A stretch of DNA of 64,000 nt from Oryzias latipes (Eukaryota; Chordata; Actinopteri; Beloniformes; Adrianichthyidae): NCBI RefSeq assembly GCF_002234675.1, contig NC_019880.2, forward strand, positions 21,381,789 to 21,445,788, given 5' to 3'. The position numbers and the translations under genes are program-made. This document shows, piece after piece, positions 23,892 to 35,672 of this stretch (positions within the stretch are counted from its first letter, which is position 1; every line of letters begins with the position of its first letter). The notes below the pieces were generated by a model. It was not told where the DNA came from, ran no database searches, and was given only the letters and a program-made list of their open reading frames with translations.

Positions 23892-24324
23892 CCACCCATT
23901 TCAGTTGCTGCGTCACAGCTAAAAGCTTTTATAAACTGTTTTTGCTTATCAGGACAGGAATTTCTTTGTTTTTTTTACACAAGAACGATTTTTTAACAAC
24001 CGATCGAAGACAAACTATCAATAAAAAACATTTATTTAATCTTTCTTATTGCCTTGGGTGAGCATTACATAAAAACCTCATTTGGAGTCTTGAGAACAAA
24101 ACAAAGCAGAAGATAAAAGTGGAGATGAAGAGTTGTTGCCTCCTTGCTCTGCCTGTGATGTGATGAAAGCTTCAGAGACGGTTTCTGTGGAAGCAGAAGT
24201 TCAGCAAACCTGTCTTCTCTGTTGCCTTAAAATCCCTCCAGTTTTCTTTTTAGAGCTCATGTTTGCACAAGAAAACATAGATTATGAAAGTTTTTCAAAA
24301 GCGACTCAACACTTTCCACAATTC

Positions 24325-24524
24325 TTCTTCCACTTTCGGCTTCTCCCATCAGGGGTCGCCACAGCGAACAAGTCGCATGGTAAATTTGGCAATGTTTTAC
24401 GCTGGATGCCCTTCCTGACGCAACCTTCTCAAACCGGGCTTGGAACCGGCAGAGGTAGAGAAGGGAACAGGGAGCAGCCCGGAGTCGAACCCAGGTTTCA
24501 CGGATGGAAGGCGGCGCAAACCAG
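24325..24524 (-). repeat. teleost retroposon tail (GGGGTCGCCACAGCG family)
   Basis: CCATCAGGGGTCGCCACAGC and GATGCCCTTCCTGACGCAAC are features of a very common fish repeat. A second copy in the opposite orientation lies at about 63050-63195. Confidence 0.6.
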
Positions 24525-24615
24525 CACGAGCTAAACTGGCGCCGCACGAGCTAAACTGGCGCCCACGAGCTAAACTGGCGCCCACGAGCTAAACTGGCGC
24601 CCACGAGCTAAACTT
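24525..24615 (+). repeat. 19-20-bp tandem repeat, about 4.8 units
   Basis: The unit CACGAGCTAAACTGGCGCC is repeated; the first is one base longer and the last diverges after CACGAGCTAAACT. It sits directly at the end of the retroposon copy, so it probably grew from the edge of that repeat. Confidence 0.85.
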
Positions 24616-24988
24616 TCCGCAATGTCCCAACAAAAACGTGAAACTATCACATTCTGACCTCAATCGAAAGTGAGAGAAAAATCCTGTTATTCTTTCTATA
24701 CTGGAATTAAGTCCCTTTTTAATGAAGCGACAGAAGAAAATTTGGAAACTGATTTCAGACTTCTTGATTAAAATTAAACAAATTACACTGAAACAGGAAC
24801 CTGAGGTAAACCTGCAGGTTGGAAAACATTTGTGTCAGCAGCTCAACAGAAGCAGCAGCTTTCATAGGTCACAATGGTTTGTCCAACCAAGTATAAAAGT
24901 AGCTCTAAATTCAGTTTTCTTCATTGTGTGAGGACATGGAGCAACAGTTCTGAGGTGAAGCAAGAAGCATAAACAAAGAGAAGGGCTG

Positions 24989-26174
24989 GGGGGTATTCCA
25001 GGAAGCATGTTTAAACCAGCCTGAGTTTAACCCTGAGCTCTGGCTAAAATCCGCCTGAACTCGCTTACTCTGGGTATGTCGGTTCCAAAAGACCGGATAT
25101 GAGTTGGCGTAATTACGCTCGACTTGGTAACCCTGGGTTAATGCTCGTGCACGGAAGGTACATAAAGACATTCTCAATGGATCGCCGATTTCCGGAGTCA
25201 CCATGGAAACGCGTGGAGAACCAAAGAGAGCCCAATATTTAAGTGAGACGGAGTCTGAGATTTTAATGAAGGCGTATGAAGATTATGCGTCCATCAAAAA
25301 AGTAACACGGCTGCATCATCAAAAGAAAGAGTTTCTGCTTGTAGTAGAAGAACAGACAAAGTAAACGCACAAGTTTCTGATCTTTTTTCCATTTTCCTTG
25401 TGACGCAAATATGTATAACTTATCCAATTTTGCCACCTTTAATGAAATACTTCTATCTAAAGAATTGTCCGTCTTAATCATTACTCTAATGTCTGGTAGG
25501 GATGCTATATAAACTCATCATCCTCTCCTTCATTCTTACTCATGGTTCAGAGACATAACCACAGTAGGAATAAACAACTCAGCAAAACATGGCACAACAC
25601 AGTAAAACGGCTAAACTACTAAACACATTTGGTCAAAAACCCACACTTAAACCAAAATCCGTCCAGACAGGCAAAGGATATGGTATCCCACAATCCCTTG
25701 CGGTGCCGATCTAACAGCAGCACCAAAGTTACACCTACTTAATTGAATTAATTTGAATGAAAGTAAAATAACTGTCTGATAAATACGTGTTATTTTTAAA
25801 CTGACTTAACAAACAAATAATTTATCTTAACTGAAGCAAATAACTAAGTTAGATCAAAGTGAAAAAGTTGAATTTTCCAACATCCATATGTGATCTCATC
25901 ACCCTCTCATGGTGGAAAAAGTATTATCTGAGCTTCTTCATCCACTAAATCATCTTCAAATGGACACGCCATGCTGCTTCACCTCTCTGTAAACAAACTA
26001 ACCTTCAACTAAACCTTCTCCAGACCAAGTTATGTTCAGAGCATGAGTTGCTATGGCAACTTGACCTACCCTGAAACATACCTCAATTTCTGAGACCGAA
26101 AACTGAGGTTATCAACTTCCTTAGCCTCAAACTTACCGTGGGAGCTAGCATAACCTGCTTCCTGGAATACCCCC
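24989..26174 (-). mobile_element. Harbinger-type DNA transposon, third copy
   Basis: The ends are GGGGGTATTCC/GGAATACCCCC with CTG on both flanks. The minus strand carries the same ATGGCGTGTCCATTTGAAG start as the 7.7 kb copy, and again a stop shortly after. About 1.19 kb, non-autonomous. Confidence 0.7.
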
Positions 26175-26179
26175 CTGGA

Positions 26180-26980
26180 GTACAGAACACCCACAAGAAA
26201 ATTCATCAAAAAAATAAATAAAAAATCCTTGTTTTAACCATCAAAGATGTTTGACCTCCATCCAGGCACAGTTACGATCTCTCCAGCCGCAGAGTAACGT
26301 GTCAGATTTTTGTGCAGCTTCCTGACGCTAAGAATAAAAAACATTTTAAACTCCAGCTTTGCAAAATGCAGATAAAAAAATAAAGAGAAAGCAAACACAA
26401 ACATGAAATGAAAGAGGCTGATAAATCTACACACAGACTGATAAGGATCCCAGTGCATCATGGGATTTCCCCTTTTATCAACTGAGACCGTTGGGACATA
26501 ACGCCATTCCTGTAAGCCTTTGCAAACTAAGTCTGAGCGTGGAGCTGCTTTCTGGAGGGATGTTTTCTGTCATCTGCTCCCTTGTGTTCCACAGGGAGAC
26601 GTGACCCCCCCCTGACACTGAGGATGCTTTTCTGTGGTTTTTCCACCAGTCCCAGGTCAGCAGGGTCTGAGTTCTCTCTGTGAAACCGTCAGCTTCTGTT
26701 GATAAATCTGAACTGATGACATTAGATAACAATGGCGTGGAATGTGCCTTCCTCTCAGTCTGTTGGCTTGTTTTTCTGGAGGCAGCAATGAAAGTTTGGT
26801 GTTTTTATCCAAACAATAATCGGCAGTCCAAAAATATCATTGAAGTAAAATCTCACATTCAAATTCAAGAGGACTGTCAGAGTTTAATAATAAACTAGGG
26901 AGACAGTTAACCTTGTCAGAATAATTCACAAGTGTTTTTACTTCTTGATTTGTTATGAAAAGCTATTTCTGTATTCAACA
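26180..26980. other. intergenic, nothing recognised
   Basis: Unremarkable AT-rich sequence without supported exons. Confidence 0.35.
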
Positions 26981-26987
26981 AAGCAAC

Positions 26988-27959
26988 AGTCCACTCAGAC
27001 AACGTTTCCTCCTCCAGTGTCACATCCAGAAACACTGAACAGTCTTCATCAGTGAAGAAGATTCTCATCTTCTCACCAGCTTCCTGCTCTGAAGGAAACA
27101 TCTTCCTTCATCATCATGGACAGCAAGACCAACCTCTGTAGAAACACAATCCTCTAGTTCCAAACTAAAGAAATGATCCCTGAAAGTAGAGTCTTAGTTA
27201 GTTCTGGATGTTGTTTGTCCTCTTCTGTCTGCAGACAGGAACTCCTGCTCCTGGTCACCTCCTGCAGGTCACAGACTCACACCTCCTCCAATCAGACTGC
27301 AGTCTGATCACATACCTTACAGTTTTTCACTCGCTCTAACTCACTTTTTGAAACAAAAATGACATTTTCAAAACCACCTGGACATTTTTCCACATGTCTT
27401 GGCATCAAAACAGATTCAACGTTTTTCATACAATTCATGAGATGTTTCCGTGGACGATATGCAAACACGCTGCTGAGGCCGACTGTAGGATGACGTCATG
27501 AAATGGCGGCACCAGCAAGGAGAGAAACGCGGGGGCCTAAGAAATTGAGTCACCCCCCCCGAGTTGGAAAAGAATTCTATTCCATTCAGAGTTTAATTAT
27601 GTTCTGAACACTATTATGACATTATTCTTTGATTTGCAGATGTTTATAGTTCAAAAATAATTTGAGGTTTCAACAAACTAACAGAGGTGACCAGGAGTAG
27701 GAGTTCCTGTCTGCAGACAGAAGAGGACAAACAACATCCAGAACTAACTAAGACTCTACTTTCAGGGATCATTTCTTTAGTTTGGAACTAGAGGATTGTG
27801 TTTCTACAGAGGTTGGTCTTGCTGTCCATGATGATGAATGAAGATGTTTCCTTCAGAGCAGGAAGCTGGTGAGAAGATGAGAATCTTCTTCACTGATGAA
27901 GACTGTTCAGTGTTTCTGGATGTGACACTGAAGGAGGAAACATTGTCTGAGTGGACTTT
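26988..27959 (+). mobile_element. foldback element copy 1 (long terminal inverted repeats)
   Basis: The left arm (CAGTCCACTCAGACAACG..., about 26988-27252) and right arm (about 27686-27959, ...TTGTCTGAGTGGAC) are near-perfect inverted repeats of about 270 bp around a 430-bp middle. The middle contains TGACGTCATGAAATGGCGGC and a core also present in the 6.8/28.4 kb repeat. No coding capacity. Superfamily unknown. Confidence 0.75.
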
Positions 27960-28077
27960 AAGTTGGTAAAAGCTGAAATGGATTTTGGACTATGTTTATT
28001 TATTAACAAAAGATAACTTTATAGAAATGCTTAGAACATAAACTCTGGATTTGCTTATATGTGGTTATGTTAGACAT

Positions 28078-28360
28078 GCCACACAAGATGGTGGCACAGT
28101 GGTTAGCGCTCTTACCTCACAGCAAGAAGGTCCTCAGGTCAACTCCCGGCTGGGGGACCTGAACCAGAACACCGATGGGGGATCTTTCTGTGCGGAGTTT
28201 TCATGTTCTTTCTATGCATGTGTGGGTTTTCTCTAGGAACTCTGGCTTCCTCCCAACATCCCAAAACATGCTCCATAGGTTAATTGGTGACTTTAAATTG
28301 CCCCTGGGTGTGAATGGGTGTGTTATCAGTGGCAGATTGGTGACCTGTCCCGTCTGAAAG
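28078..28360 (+). repeat. DANA-like / composite teleost SINE
   Basis: GGTGGCACAGTGGTTAGCGC, CCTCACAGCAAGAAGGTC, GGTTAATTGGTGACTTTAAA and TTGGTGACCTGTCC occur in the order seen in DANA-type elements. A partial second copy lies at 36985-37255. Confidence 0.65.
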
Positions 28361-28411
28361 AAGGCCTTTTTTTTTAAAACCATATGAGTTTTTAAAAAAT
28401 AAAATAGCAAT

Positions 28412-28862
28412 TTCTGAGCTATTTTCCTACCCAGAAGTAAGACGCCTCAATCTCTGAGGCTCCGCCTTTCTCTCCTTGTGGGTGCCGCCCATTTTATGAC
28501 ATCATCCGAGAGTCGGCCTCAGCATCGTGTCTGAATTTCTCCCACGAAAACATAAAATCTGAACTTTTACACAGATGGACATTCATATTGGTCAAATAAA
28601 TGAAAGCGTTTAGCCGATCACCACTAGCTCCATTGAGAAAGTGGGCGTGTCTGTTAGCCTGGGGGCGGAGCTGGCAGCACAGACTCTTCCTGGAAGGGGC
28701 AGTTCCTATCTTTGTGTTGTGACAAAGTGAGAACCCACTGGTTTTCATGGATTGGGAGGGGCTGGTGCTCAGAGAGCAGGTTTTTAGAGGAATATTCAGA
28801 AATGAGTGAATGGATCAAAAAAACACTTTGGGGTTGTTTTTGTGAGGAATGAACATTAAAAG
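28412..28862 (+). repeat. interspersed repeat, same family as 6801-7215
   Basis: Collinear with 6801-7215 through AGAAGTAAGAC, GGGTGCCGCCCATTTTATGA, GTGGGCGTG and GAGGAATGAACATTA. The stretch TGCCGCCCATTTTATGACAT to GTCGGCCTCAGCATCGTGT also matches the foldback middle region. Confidence 0.65.
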
Positions 28863-28869
28863 ACACTTA

Positions 28870-29255
28870 AAAAGTCAAAAAAGTTGTTTTTGCATGGTAT
28901 ACGCCCTTTAATCTGCAATGTTGAAAAGGTAAAACAGAAAATACTGAGAAAAAAAACATTAAGAATCACTGTAAAAAGTAATTTTTGTAAAATGCAATCT
29001 GGCCCGAACGAATCATCTTATCATGAATTATTTGTTCTGGATGTGTTTCCATCAGCCTTCCAGGTTGGAAAGTTCAGCATTTCCCCAGGATGTCAGGGTT
29101 GTTCCAAATGGGTGTCAGTTTGCTCGGAGTGAGAGAAGACTTATGTATCTTAAGGAAATCCCAGCAGTCTGCTAATGTGACTCTGACACTACTCATATTT
29201 TACTGAATACATGTCAACAGTTTCAAGCTGAATTTTAATTTTGACTTTAAGTGAA
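28870..29255. other. intergenic, nothing recognised
   Basis: No supported exon or named repeat. Confidence 0.3.
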
Positions 29256-29361
29256 ATGATATCATAGAACAGCCTTTCATGCAGAGTTGTTCTGCTGTCA
29301 GTGATTGGTTTCTGCTTTTATAAATAGAAATAACAGTTTCTTAATACTAGTGTAAAGTAAC

Positions 29362-30347
29362 AGTCCACTCAGACAATGTTTCCTCCTTCAGTGTCACATC
29401 CAGAAACACTGAAGAGTCTTCATCAGTGAAGAAGATTCTCATCTTCTCACCAGCTTCCTGCTCTGAAGGAAACATCTTCATTCATCATCATGGACAGCAA
29501 GACCAACCTCTGTAGAAACACAATCCTCTAGTTCCAAACTAAAGAAATGATCCCTGAAAGTAGAGTCTTAGTTAGTTCTGGATGTTGTTTGTCCTCTTCT
29601 GTCTGCAGACAGGAACTCCTACTCCTGGTCACCTCTGTTAGTTTGTTGAAACCTCAAATTATTTTTGAACTATAAACATCTGCAAATCAAAGAATAATGT
29701 CATAATAGTGTTCAGAACATAATTAAACTCTGAATGGAATAGAATTCTTTTCCAACTCGGGGGGGGGGGGGGGGGGGGTGTGACTCAATTTCTTAGGCCC
29801 CCGCGTTTCTCTCCTTGCTGGTGCCGCCATTTCATGACGTCATCCTACAGTCGGCCTCAGCAGCGTGTTTGCATATCGTCCACGGAAACATCTCATGAAT
29901 TGTATGAAAAACGTTGAATCTGTTTTGATGCCAAGACATGTGGAAAAATGTCCAGGTGGTTTTGAAAATGTCATTTTTGTTTCAAAAAGTGAGTTAGAGC
30001 GAGTGAAAAACTGTAAGGTATGTGATCAGACTGCAGTCTGATTGGAGGAGGTGTGAGTCTGTGACCTGCAGGAGGTGACCAGGAGCAGGAGTTCCTGTCT
30101 GCAGACAGAAGAGGACAAACAACATCCAGAACTAACTAAGACTGTACTTTCAGGGATCATTTCTTTAGTTTGGAACTAGAGGATTGTGTTTCTACAGAGG
30201 TTGGTCTTGCTGTCCATGATGATGAATGAAGATGTTTCCTTCAGAGCAGGAAGCTGGTGAGAAGATGAGAATCTTCTTCACTGATGAAGACTGTTCAGTG
30301 TTTCTGGATGTGACACTGAAGGAGGAAACATTGTCTGAGTGGACTGT
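29362..30347 (-). mobile_element. foldback element copy 2, opposite orientation
   Basis: The same arms and the same unique middle as the 27 kb copy, but the middle is inverted. It contains a 20-base G run (29759-29778). The right terminus is TTGTCTGAGTGGACTG at 30347. Confidence 0.75.
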
Positions 30348-30537
30348 AAAATCTGAAGTCTGAGTAGGAATAACTTGATTAAACTTGTGTCTAATATTTG
30401 AGATTGAACTAACATAAATTTTAGGAAATCATCAGAGCTGAGAGAAAAAGGAATGTGTAGTTCTGCTGAGCTCTGACTGTGAGTTAATCTAGCAATTGTA
30501 CTAGAAAGAAATCTTGTTTTTTTTTCTTTTTCTGATA

Positions 30538-30960
30538 TTAATGTTGAATCGTACTGTGTTCTAGCTCTATACAGAGGTTTTTCATTTCATTTAAGAGGCA
30601 ATTTTTCCAGGTATTCAGAAACTGCTCTGAACCGGAGTGGCGCCATTCTCCTTCCAACTCACGGGTTAATTGTTTGAGAGAACGTGTTTCAGCGTTAAAC
30701 CACGGCTCTACTTGGTTTTGTCTAACAAACGTAGGATTCAGGGGGGCAACAACGTGGAGTTTACTCCTGAGAGCTTGTAAGGTATCATTAACAAACAGGT
30801 CATTTATACAAGGACTGATGCTATGGAAGCTGCTCTCAGAGTATTTTCTCAGAATGTTTTCTAAGTATTGGTTGAACTGTGAGTTTAAACATGAACACAG
30901 AACGGTCAGATAATGTTCCTCTAAACTGTTGCACTGGTGCAGTAGCATGTTCTAATGTAG
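30538..30960 (-). mobile_element. L2/CR1-like LINE fragment (endonuclease-RT linker)
   Basis: The minus-strand open stretch includes LHVVAPLNPTFVRQNQVEPW followed by FNAETRSLKQLTRELE, resembling the linker of L2-type LINEs (PWFTPELR...LKR..RQLER). No RT motifs remain. Confidence 0.5.
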
Positions 30961-31466
30961 ACTGGAAGGTAATCAGAAAGTGATCAGAAACGATGGGTTT
31001 ATGAGGAAGGACACTCAGCTGGCTACGTACTCAGATGTCCATGTGCTTTTGCCAAAATGGTCTACATTACCCAGCAAAGCCTCTTGGAGCAGCATCAAAG
31101 TGTCATCCCACTCCCAAAACACTTAACTCATGTTACAAAAGCTAATCAATGACTCATTCAGACAGACAGAGCCACCACAATGATATGGCCATTCTCAATG
31201 ACTTTGGCTTATTTTTCTGTCAGAAAGGACATTCTCTAAACTCTTTGGTCATTCTTTAAAATGACTCAACTCCTTCAGCACAACAGCTGCAAAAGTTCAT
31301 CTCTCTCCAAAACGTTTAATCTATGCTCCTTAAGTAAGTTTTTGTATCATTCAAAGTGTCAGTGTCCTTATAATACATGGTCCCTTTAGCGTTCTGTTGG
31401 TCCTGCAGATCAAAATGTTTAGACAGTTTGACATTAAGGCACATCACCATGAAAAGTCTCATCCTT

Positions 31467-32370
31467 CATGTTGGACTGACAGGATGGAAAAATAAATCAA
31501 ACTAAAAGTGAAACTAAAAAAGAAAAAGAACACAGAATGAAGTAGTAGTACATGATTTTATATATGCGTTTACTGTAAAGAAAATGGTTTACAGCAAGAA
31601 GAAATCAAAGTCCAAACAGTCAAAGATATTGTGTGTATAAGACTCCAAAGCACAGAAGATGTTTCAGTAAATTAAAATATTAGAGCAAAAATCAAAAAAA
31701 GAGTGAGAATAAAGATCCCCTGTGTTTGCGGTAGGCTTCCCTACCTTCCTGCAGTCAGACACCAACACAGTCAGACAAACTTGGATGTTCCAATAGGTGT
31801 CTGGGTTGATTTAGCGGCCAGACTACAATAGTCAGACTCCAATGGGTTTGTTTTTAGTTTTGCTAATTCAGTGATAGGTTATGGAAAGTTATGGAAAGTG
31901 ATGGTTAACCGTAACCATAAATTCTCTTTTCACATTATCACTTCAAGTAATGCTGGAGTTTCCCTTCACTTGTTTACATCTCTGCCTGCTGCCATCTTTC
32001 TGACCACAGACTCTCGTCAGCATCACACTGAACATCCTGCCTTGCTGTACAACAAAGTGCACACTGCAACCCACCACTGAACTGTTTTACTTTCTATCTG
32101 CAGACAGGAACTACTGCTCCCGGTTATCTGCAGGTCACAGACTCACACCTGTGATCTGCAAACTGCAGCTTGATTCTGGAAAAAAAAGCATTTTAACTCT
32201 TTTAAATCATTTAAGTAATCTATAAATGACATGGTGAAATAGCTTCAATTACACCAAGTATTCCCCAACATTTTTGTCCAGTTGTGTCAAACTATCCTTC
32301 TTTGTTTGGGTTCAGCTGTCTCAGAGGAGAGGTTAGTAGTCATCCTAAAGCCTTCATGCTGGTATGGCAG
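31467..32370 (+). repeat. segmental repeat, second copy at 35673-36118
   Basis: It shares CAGGATGGAAAAATAAATC and, from TGCTGGAGTTTCCC on, about 430 nearly identical bases with 35700-36118. The 35.7 kb copy lacks about 260 internal bases. Both are followed by a foldback right arm. Confidence 0.65.
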
Positions 32371-32472
32371 CCATATTGGTAGAGGAAAGACTTGTAGTTC
32401 CCATTATGCAAACTCATCACATGACACATAAAGGTTGGGGAACACTGCTTAAATTGACATGTTTATACATCT

Positions 32473-32863
32473 TTGAAGCAAATCCATTCAGAGTTTAATT
32501 ATGTTCTGAACACTATTATGACATTATTCTTAAATTTGCAAATGTTTACAGTTCAAAAATAATTTGAGGTTTCAACAAACTAACGGAGGTGACCAGGAGC
32601 AGGAGTTCCTGTTTGCAGGCACAAGAATACAATCAACATCCATAACTAACTAAGACTCTACTTTCAGGGATCATTTCTTTAGTTTGGAACTAGAGGATTG
32701 TGTTTCTACAGAGGTTGGTCTTGCTGTCCATGATGATGAATGAAGATGTTTCCTTCAGAGAAGGAAGCTGGTGAGAAGATGAGAATCTTCTTCATTGATG
32801 AAGACTGTTCAGTGTTTCTGCATTTGACACTGAAGGAGGAAACATTGTCTGAGTGGACTGTTA
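32473..32863 (+). mobile_element. foldback element copy 3 (right half only)
   Basis: It starts within the middle region (ATTCAGAGTTTAATTATG) and runs to the terminus GTCTGAGTGGACTG at 32863. It forms the right arm of the 3.7-kb inverted repeat. Confidence 0.7.
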
Positions 32864-32984
32864 CTTTACACCAATAATAAAATCATGTTTCTTATTAGCT
32901 GAGACCAATTACCAACAGAAAAACAAATTTGCATGAAAGGCTGTTCTATGATTTATGATAGATTATATAACTATACTATTATAT

Positions 32985-35665
32985 AAAAAAACAAAATGCC
33001 CCTCTCACCCTCCGCGGGTGGTTTCTCCTCCAAGTTCGGGTCCTCTACCAGAGGCCTGGGAACTTGAGGATCCTGAAGTATCTTAGCTGTTCCTAGCACT
33101 GCGCTTTTGTGGACTGAGAGGTCTGAGGTCTGTCCAGGTATCTGTTGTAGCCACTCCTCCAGCTTGGGGGTTACTGCCCCGAGTGCTCCAATTACCACAG
33201 GCACCACTGTCACCTTCACTTTCCAGGCTTTCTCCAGTTCTTCTCTGAGTCCCTGGTATTTCTCCAGTTTCTCATGTTCCTTCTTCCTGATGTTTCCATC
33301 GCTTGGCACTGCCACATCCACCACAACGGCTTTCCTCTGTTCTTTATCCACCACTACAATGTCTGGTTGGTTCGCCATTACCATCCTATCAGTCTGGATC
33401 TTGAAGTCCCACAGGATCTTAACCCTCCCATTCTCTACCACCTTCGCAGGTGTTTGCCATTTTGACCTTGGGGTTTCCAGATCATATTCTGCACACATGT
33501 TCCTGTATATTGTTCCAGCCACTTGATTGTGGTGCTCCATATATGCTCTCCCTGCCAGCATCTTACACCCTGCAGTTATGTGCTGGATTGTTTCAGGCAC
33601 CTCTTTGCACAGCCTACACCTTGGGTCTTGTCTGGTGTGGTAGATCTGAGGCTCTATTGCTCTGGTGCTCAGGGCTTGTTCCTGAGCTGCCAGGATGAGT
33701 GCTTCAGTGCTGTCCTGTAGGCCAGCCCTTTCTAGCCATTGGTAGGACTTCTTAATATCAACCACTTCAGTTATGGTTCGGTGGTACATCCCATGCAGGG
33801 GTTTGTCCTCCAATGAGGATCTGTCCTCCAGCACTGTATCCTCTGCGCACACTGTCAGTTGGGGCTTTGAGCTTGATGTACTCATGCATCTTGGATGTTT
33901 CATCCTGGATAGTGGCTTCTACGCTCACTAGTCCTCGGCCTCCTTCCTTGGGGCTAGCATACAGTCTCAGGGTGCAGGTTGCCACTTGCCTGCGGAATTC
34001 CAAGGTACTTGTAACTGTCCTCGATGTCTGCTATTGTTCCTTCTGGGAGTGAGACCCCTCCTGTGTGGACTACCTTGCCTCTCTTTGTCACCATCCGGCT
34101 GCATTTCTTGAGCCCGAATGACATCCCAATGTCAGTACTGTAGATCCTGGTGGTGTTGATCAGGGAGTCAATGTCACGCTGGCTCTTAGCATATAGCTTG
34201 ATGTCATCCATGTAGAGGAGGTGACTGATGTTGGCCCCATTTCTGAGTTGGTATCCACAGCCAGTCTTGTTGATTATTTGGCTGAGGGGGTTCAGACCTA
34301 TGCAGAACAGCAGTGGGGACAGAGCATCACCTTGGTATATCCCACATTTGATGGACACTTGTGCAAGTGGCTTGCCTTGGCTTCAAGGTCGGTTTTCCAC
34401 AGCTTCATCGAATTTCCTATGAAGGCTCTTAGAGTCCTGTTGATGTTGTACAGCTCCAAGCATTCAGTGATCCACGTGTGGCATTGAGTCATAGGCTTTC
34501 TTATAATCAATCCAGGCTGTGCACAGGTTGGTGTGTCGTGACCTGCAGTCTTGAGCGACTGTTCTGTCGACCAGGAGTTGGCGTTTGGCTCCTCTGGAGT
34601 CTCTACCAATGCCCTTCTGTGTGTTGCTCATGTATTAATCCGTGTGCCTATTTATCTTGGTTGCAATGATGCCTGACATGAGCTTCCATGTTGTGGACAG
34701 ACGGGTTATTGGCCGGTAGTTGGATGGGACTGCACCCTATGAGGGATCTTTCTGGATTAGAACTGGTTCATTTGTGCTGCGGTGAGTTTCTTTAGCCAGT
34801 AGGCATGTATCATGTCAGGGCCCGGTGGTGTCCAGTTCTTCATAACTGAGACTCTTTCTTGGATGTCTGCAAGGCAAGTTTATTTGTATAGCACAATTTG
34901 TACACAAAGAAATTCAACGTGCTTCACAAAACAGAAAAATGCATTAAAATCACAATACATCATAGAAATAATCAACGTAAAATTTACTTTAAAAGAAAAG
35001 AAAAAATTTGAAAATTGATTTAAAAAAAAAAAAGCAAGGAAAGGAAAGAAAAGTGCAGATAGGACCTTTCAGTCATATACACGGCTAAACAGAAATGTTT
35101 TAAGTCTAGATTTGAATATGAACACAGAAGAGGCCTGTCTTACGACTTCAGGGAGGCTGTTCCAGATTTTAGCTGCAGAATATTGAAACGCTGATTCCCC
35201 TTGTTTAGTTCTGACTCTGGGAATCAACAGGAGGCCGGTCCCTGAGGTCCTCAGAGTACAAGATGGTTCATATGGCACTAACATGTCAGAGATGTACTTT
35301 GGTGCGCGGCCATGGAGAAGCTTGTACACAAGCAGAGCTGCTTTGAAGTCTACAGCTCGTTGAAGAGCTTGTTTGAAGCTTACAGCTCGTTTGGAGAGGC
35401 CGGTGAGCAGGCCGTTACAGTAGTCTAACCTACTGGAGACAAATGCATGAATAAGTATCTCCAGGTCTGGCTTTGACATTGTGTTTTTGATTTTGGCAAT
35501 GTTTTTCAGACTGTGATGGTTACTCGATTCTGTTCAGGGAGGTTGCTATGTTCTTTTGTCAGAGAGACCAGCCACTGGGCATTGCTGTGATGTGCTGTCT
35601 CTTTCACCCATATACTTTTCCAGTACTGTTCAGTTTCTAGCCTGTCATTGGACCTGGGGGCCCAC
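32985..35665 (-). mobile_element. R2-group (R4/Dong-like) LINE with restriction-like endonuclease
   Basis: The RT region (34358-33954) has GIYQGDALSPLLFCIG and the catalytic LLYMDDIKLYA. The C-terminal frame (33903-32971) has a zinc knuckle CRLCKEVPETIQH...C and then a restriction-like endonuclease (QPDIVVVDKEQRKAVVVDVA, GALGAVTPKLEEWLQQIPG). RT before a PD-(D/E)XK-type nuclease places it in the R2/R4 group, not the AP-endonuclease LINEs. Frames are broken, and it is split by an L2 insertion at about 34870-35520. The 3' end lies next to the foldback inverted repeat. Confidence 0.8.
34870..35520 (-). mobile_element. L2 (Maui-type) LINE 3' fragment inside the R4-like LINE
   Basis: The minus strand encodes HAFVSSRLDYCNGLLTGLSK, then YISDMLVPYEPSCTLRTSGT and AAKIWNSLPEVVRQASSVFI, the L2 RT C-terminal signature. 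The 3' end is the common GGCAAGTTTATTTGTATAGC tail. R4-like sequence resumes on both sides. Confidence 0.8.
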
Positions 35666-35672
35666 ACACCGG

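Larger units (their letters stand above)
22745..24060 (+). repeat. interspersed repeat (copies at 43440 and 62200), interrupted by a duplicated LINE/hAT piece
   Basis: Motifs shared with the other two copies include TTTTCTAGGACATAGTTT, TAGCTAACATTAGC-like text and CCAGATTCCAGCTCAGACC. It is split at 23213-23792 by a copy of 19397-19997. Class unknown. Confidence 0.6.
29261..32957. repeat. 3.7-kb inverted-repeat structure with about 480-bp arms
   Basis: The left arm 29261-29740 and right arm 32473-32957 match in inverted orientation. The match includes about 95 bp outside the CAGTCCACTC terminus (ATCATAGAACAGCCTTTCAT and GTGTAAAGTAA) and about 380 bp inside it. The loop is about 2.7 kb and holds the rest of foldback copy 2 and a LINE scrap. 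Confidence 0.7.

Noticed and set aside
26234-26732. Possible exons between the Harbinger copy and the foldback cluster
   Set aside because: Short frames without splice-bounded continuity or a recognisable domain.
33107-33720. Plus-strand serine/threonine-rich frames
   Set aside because: Antisense of the R4-like LINE nuclease region.
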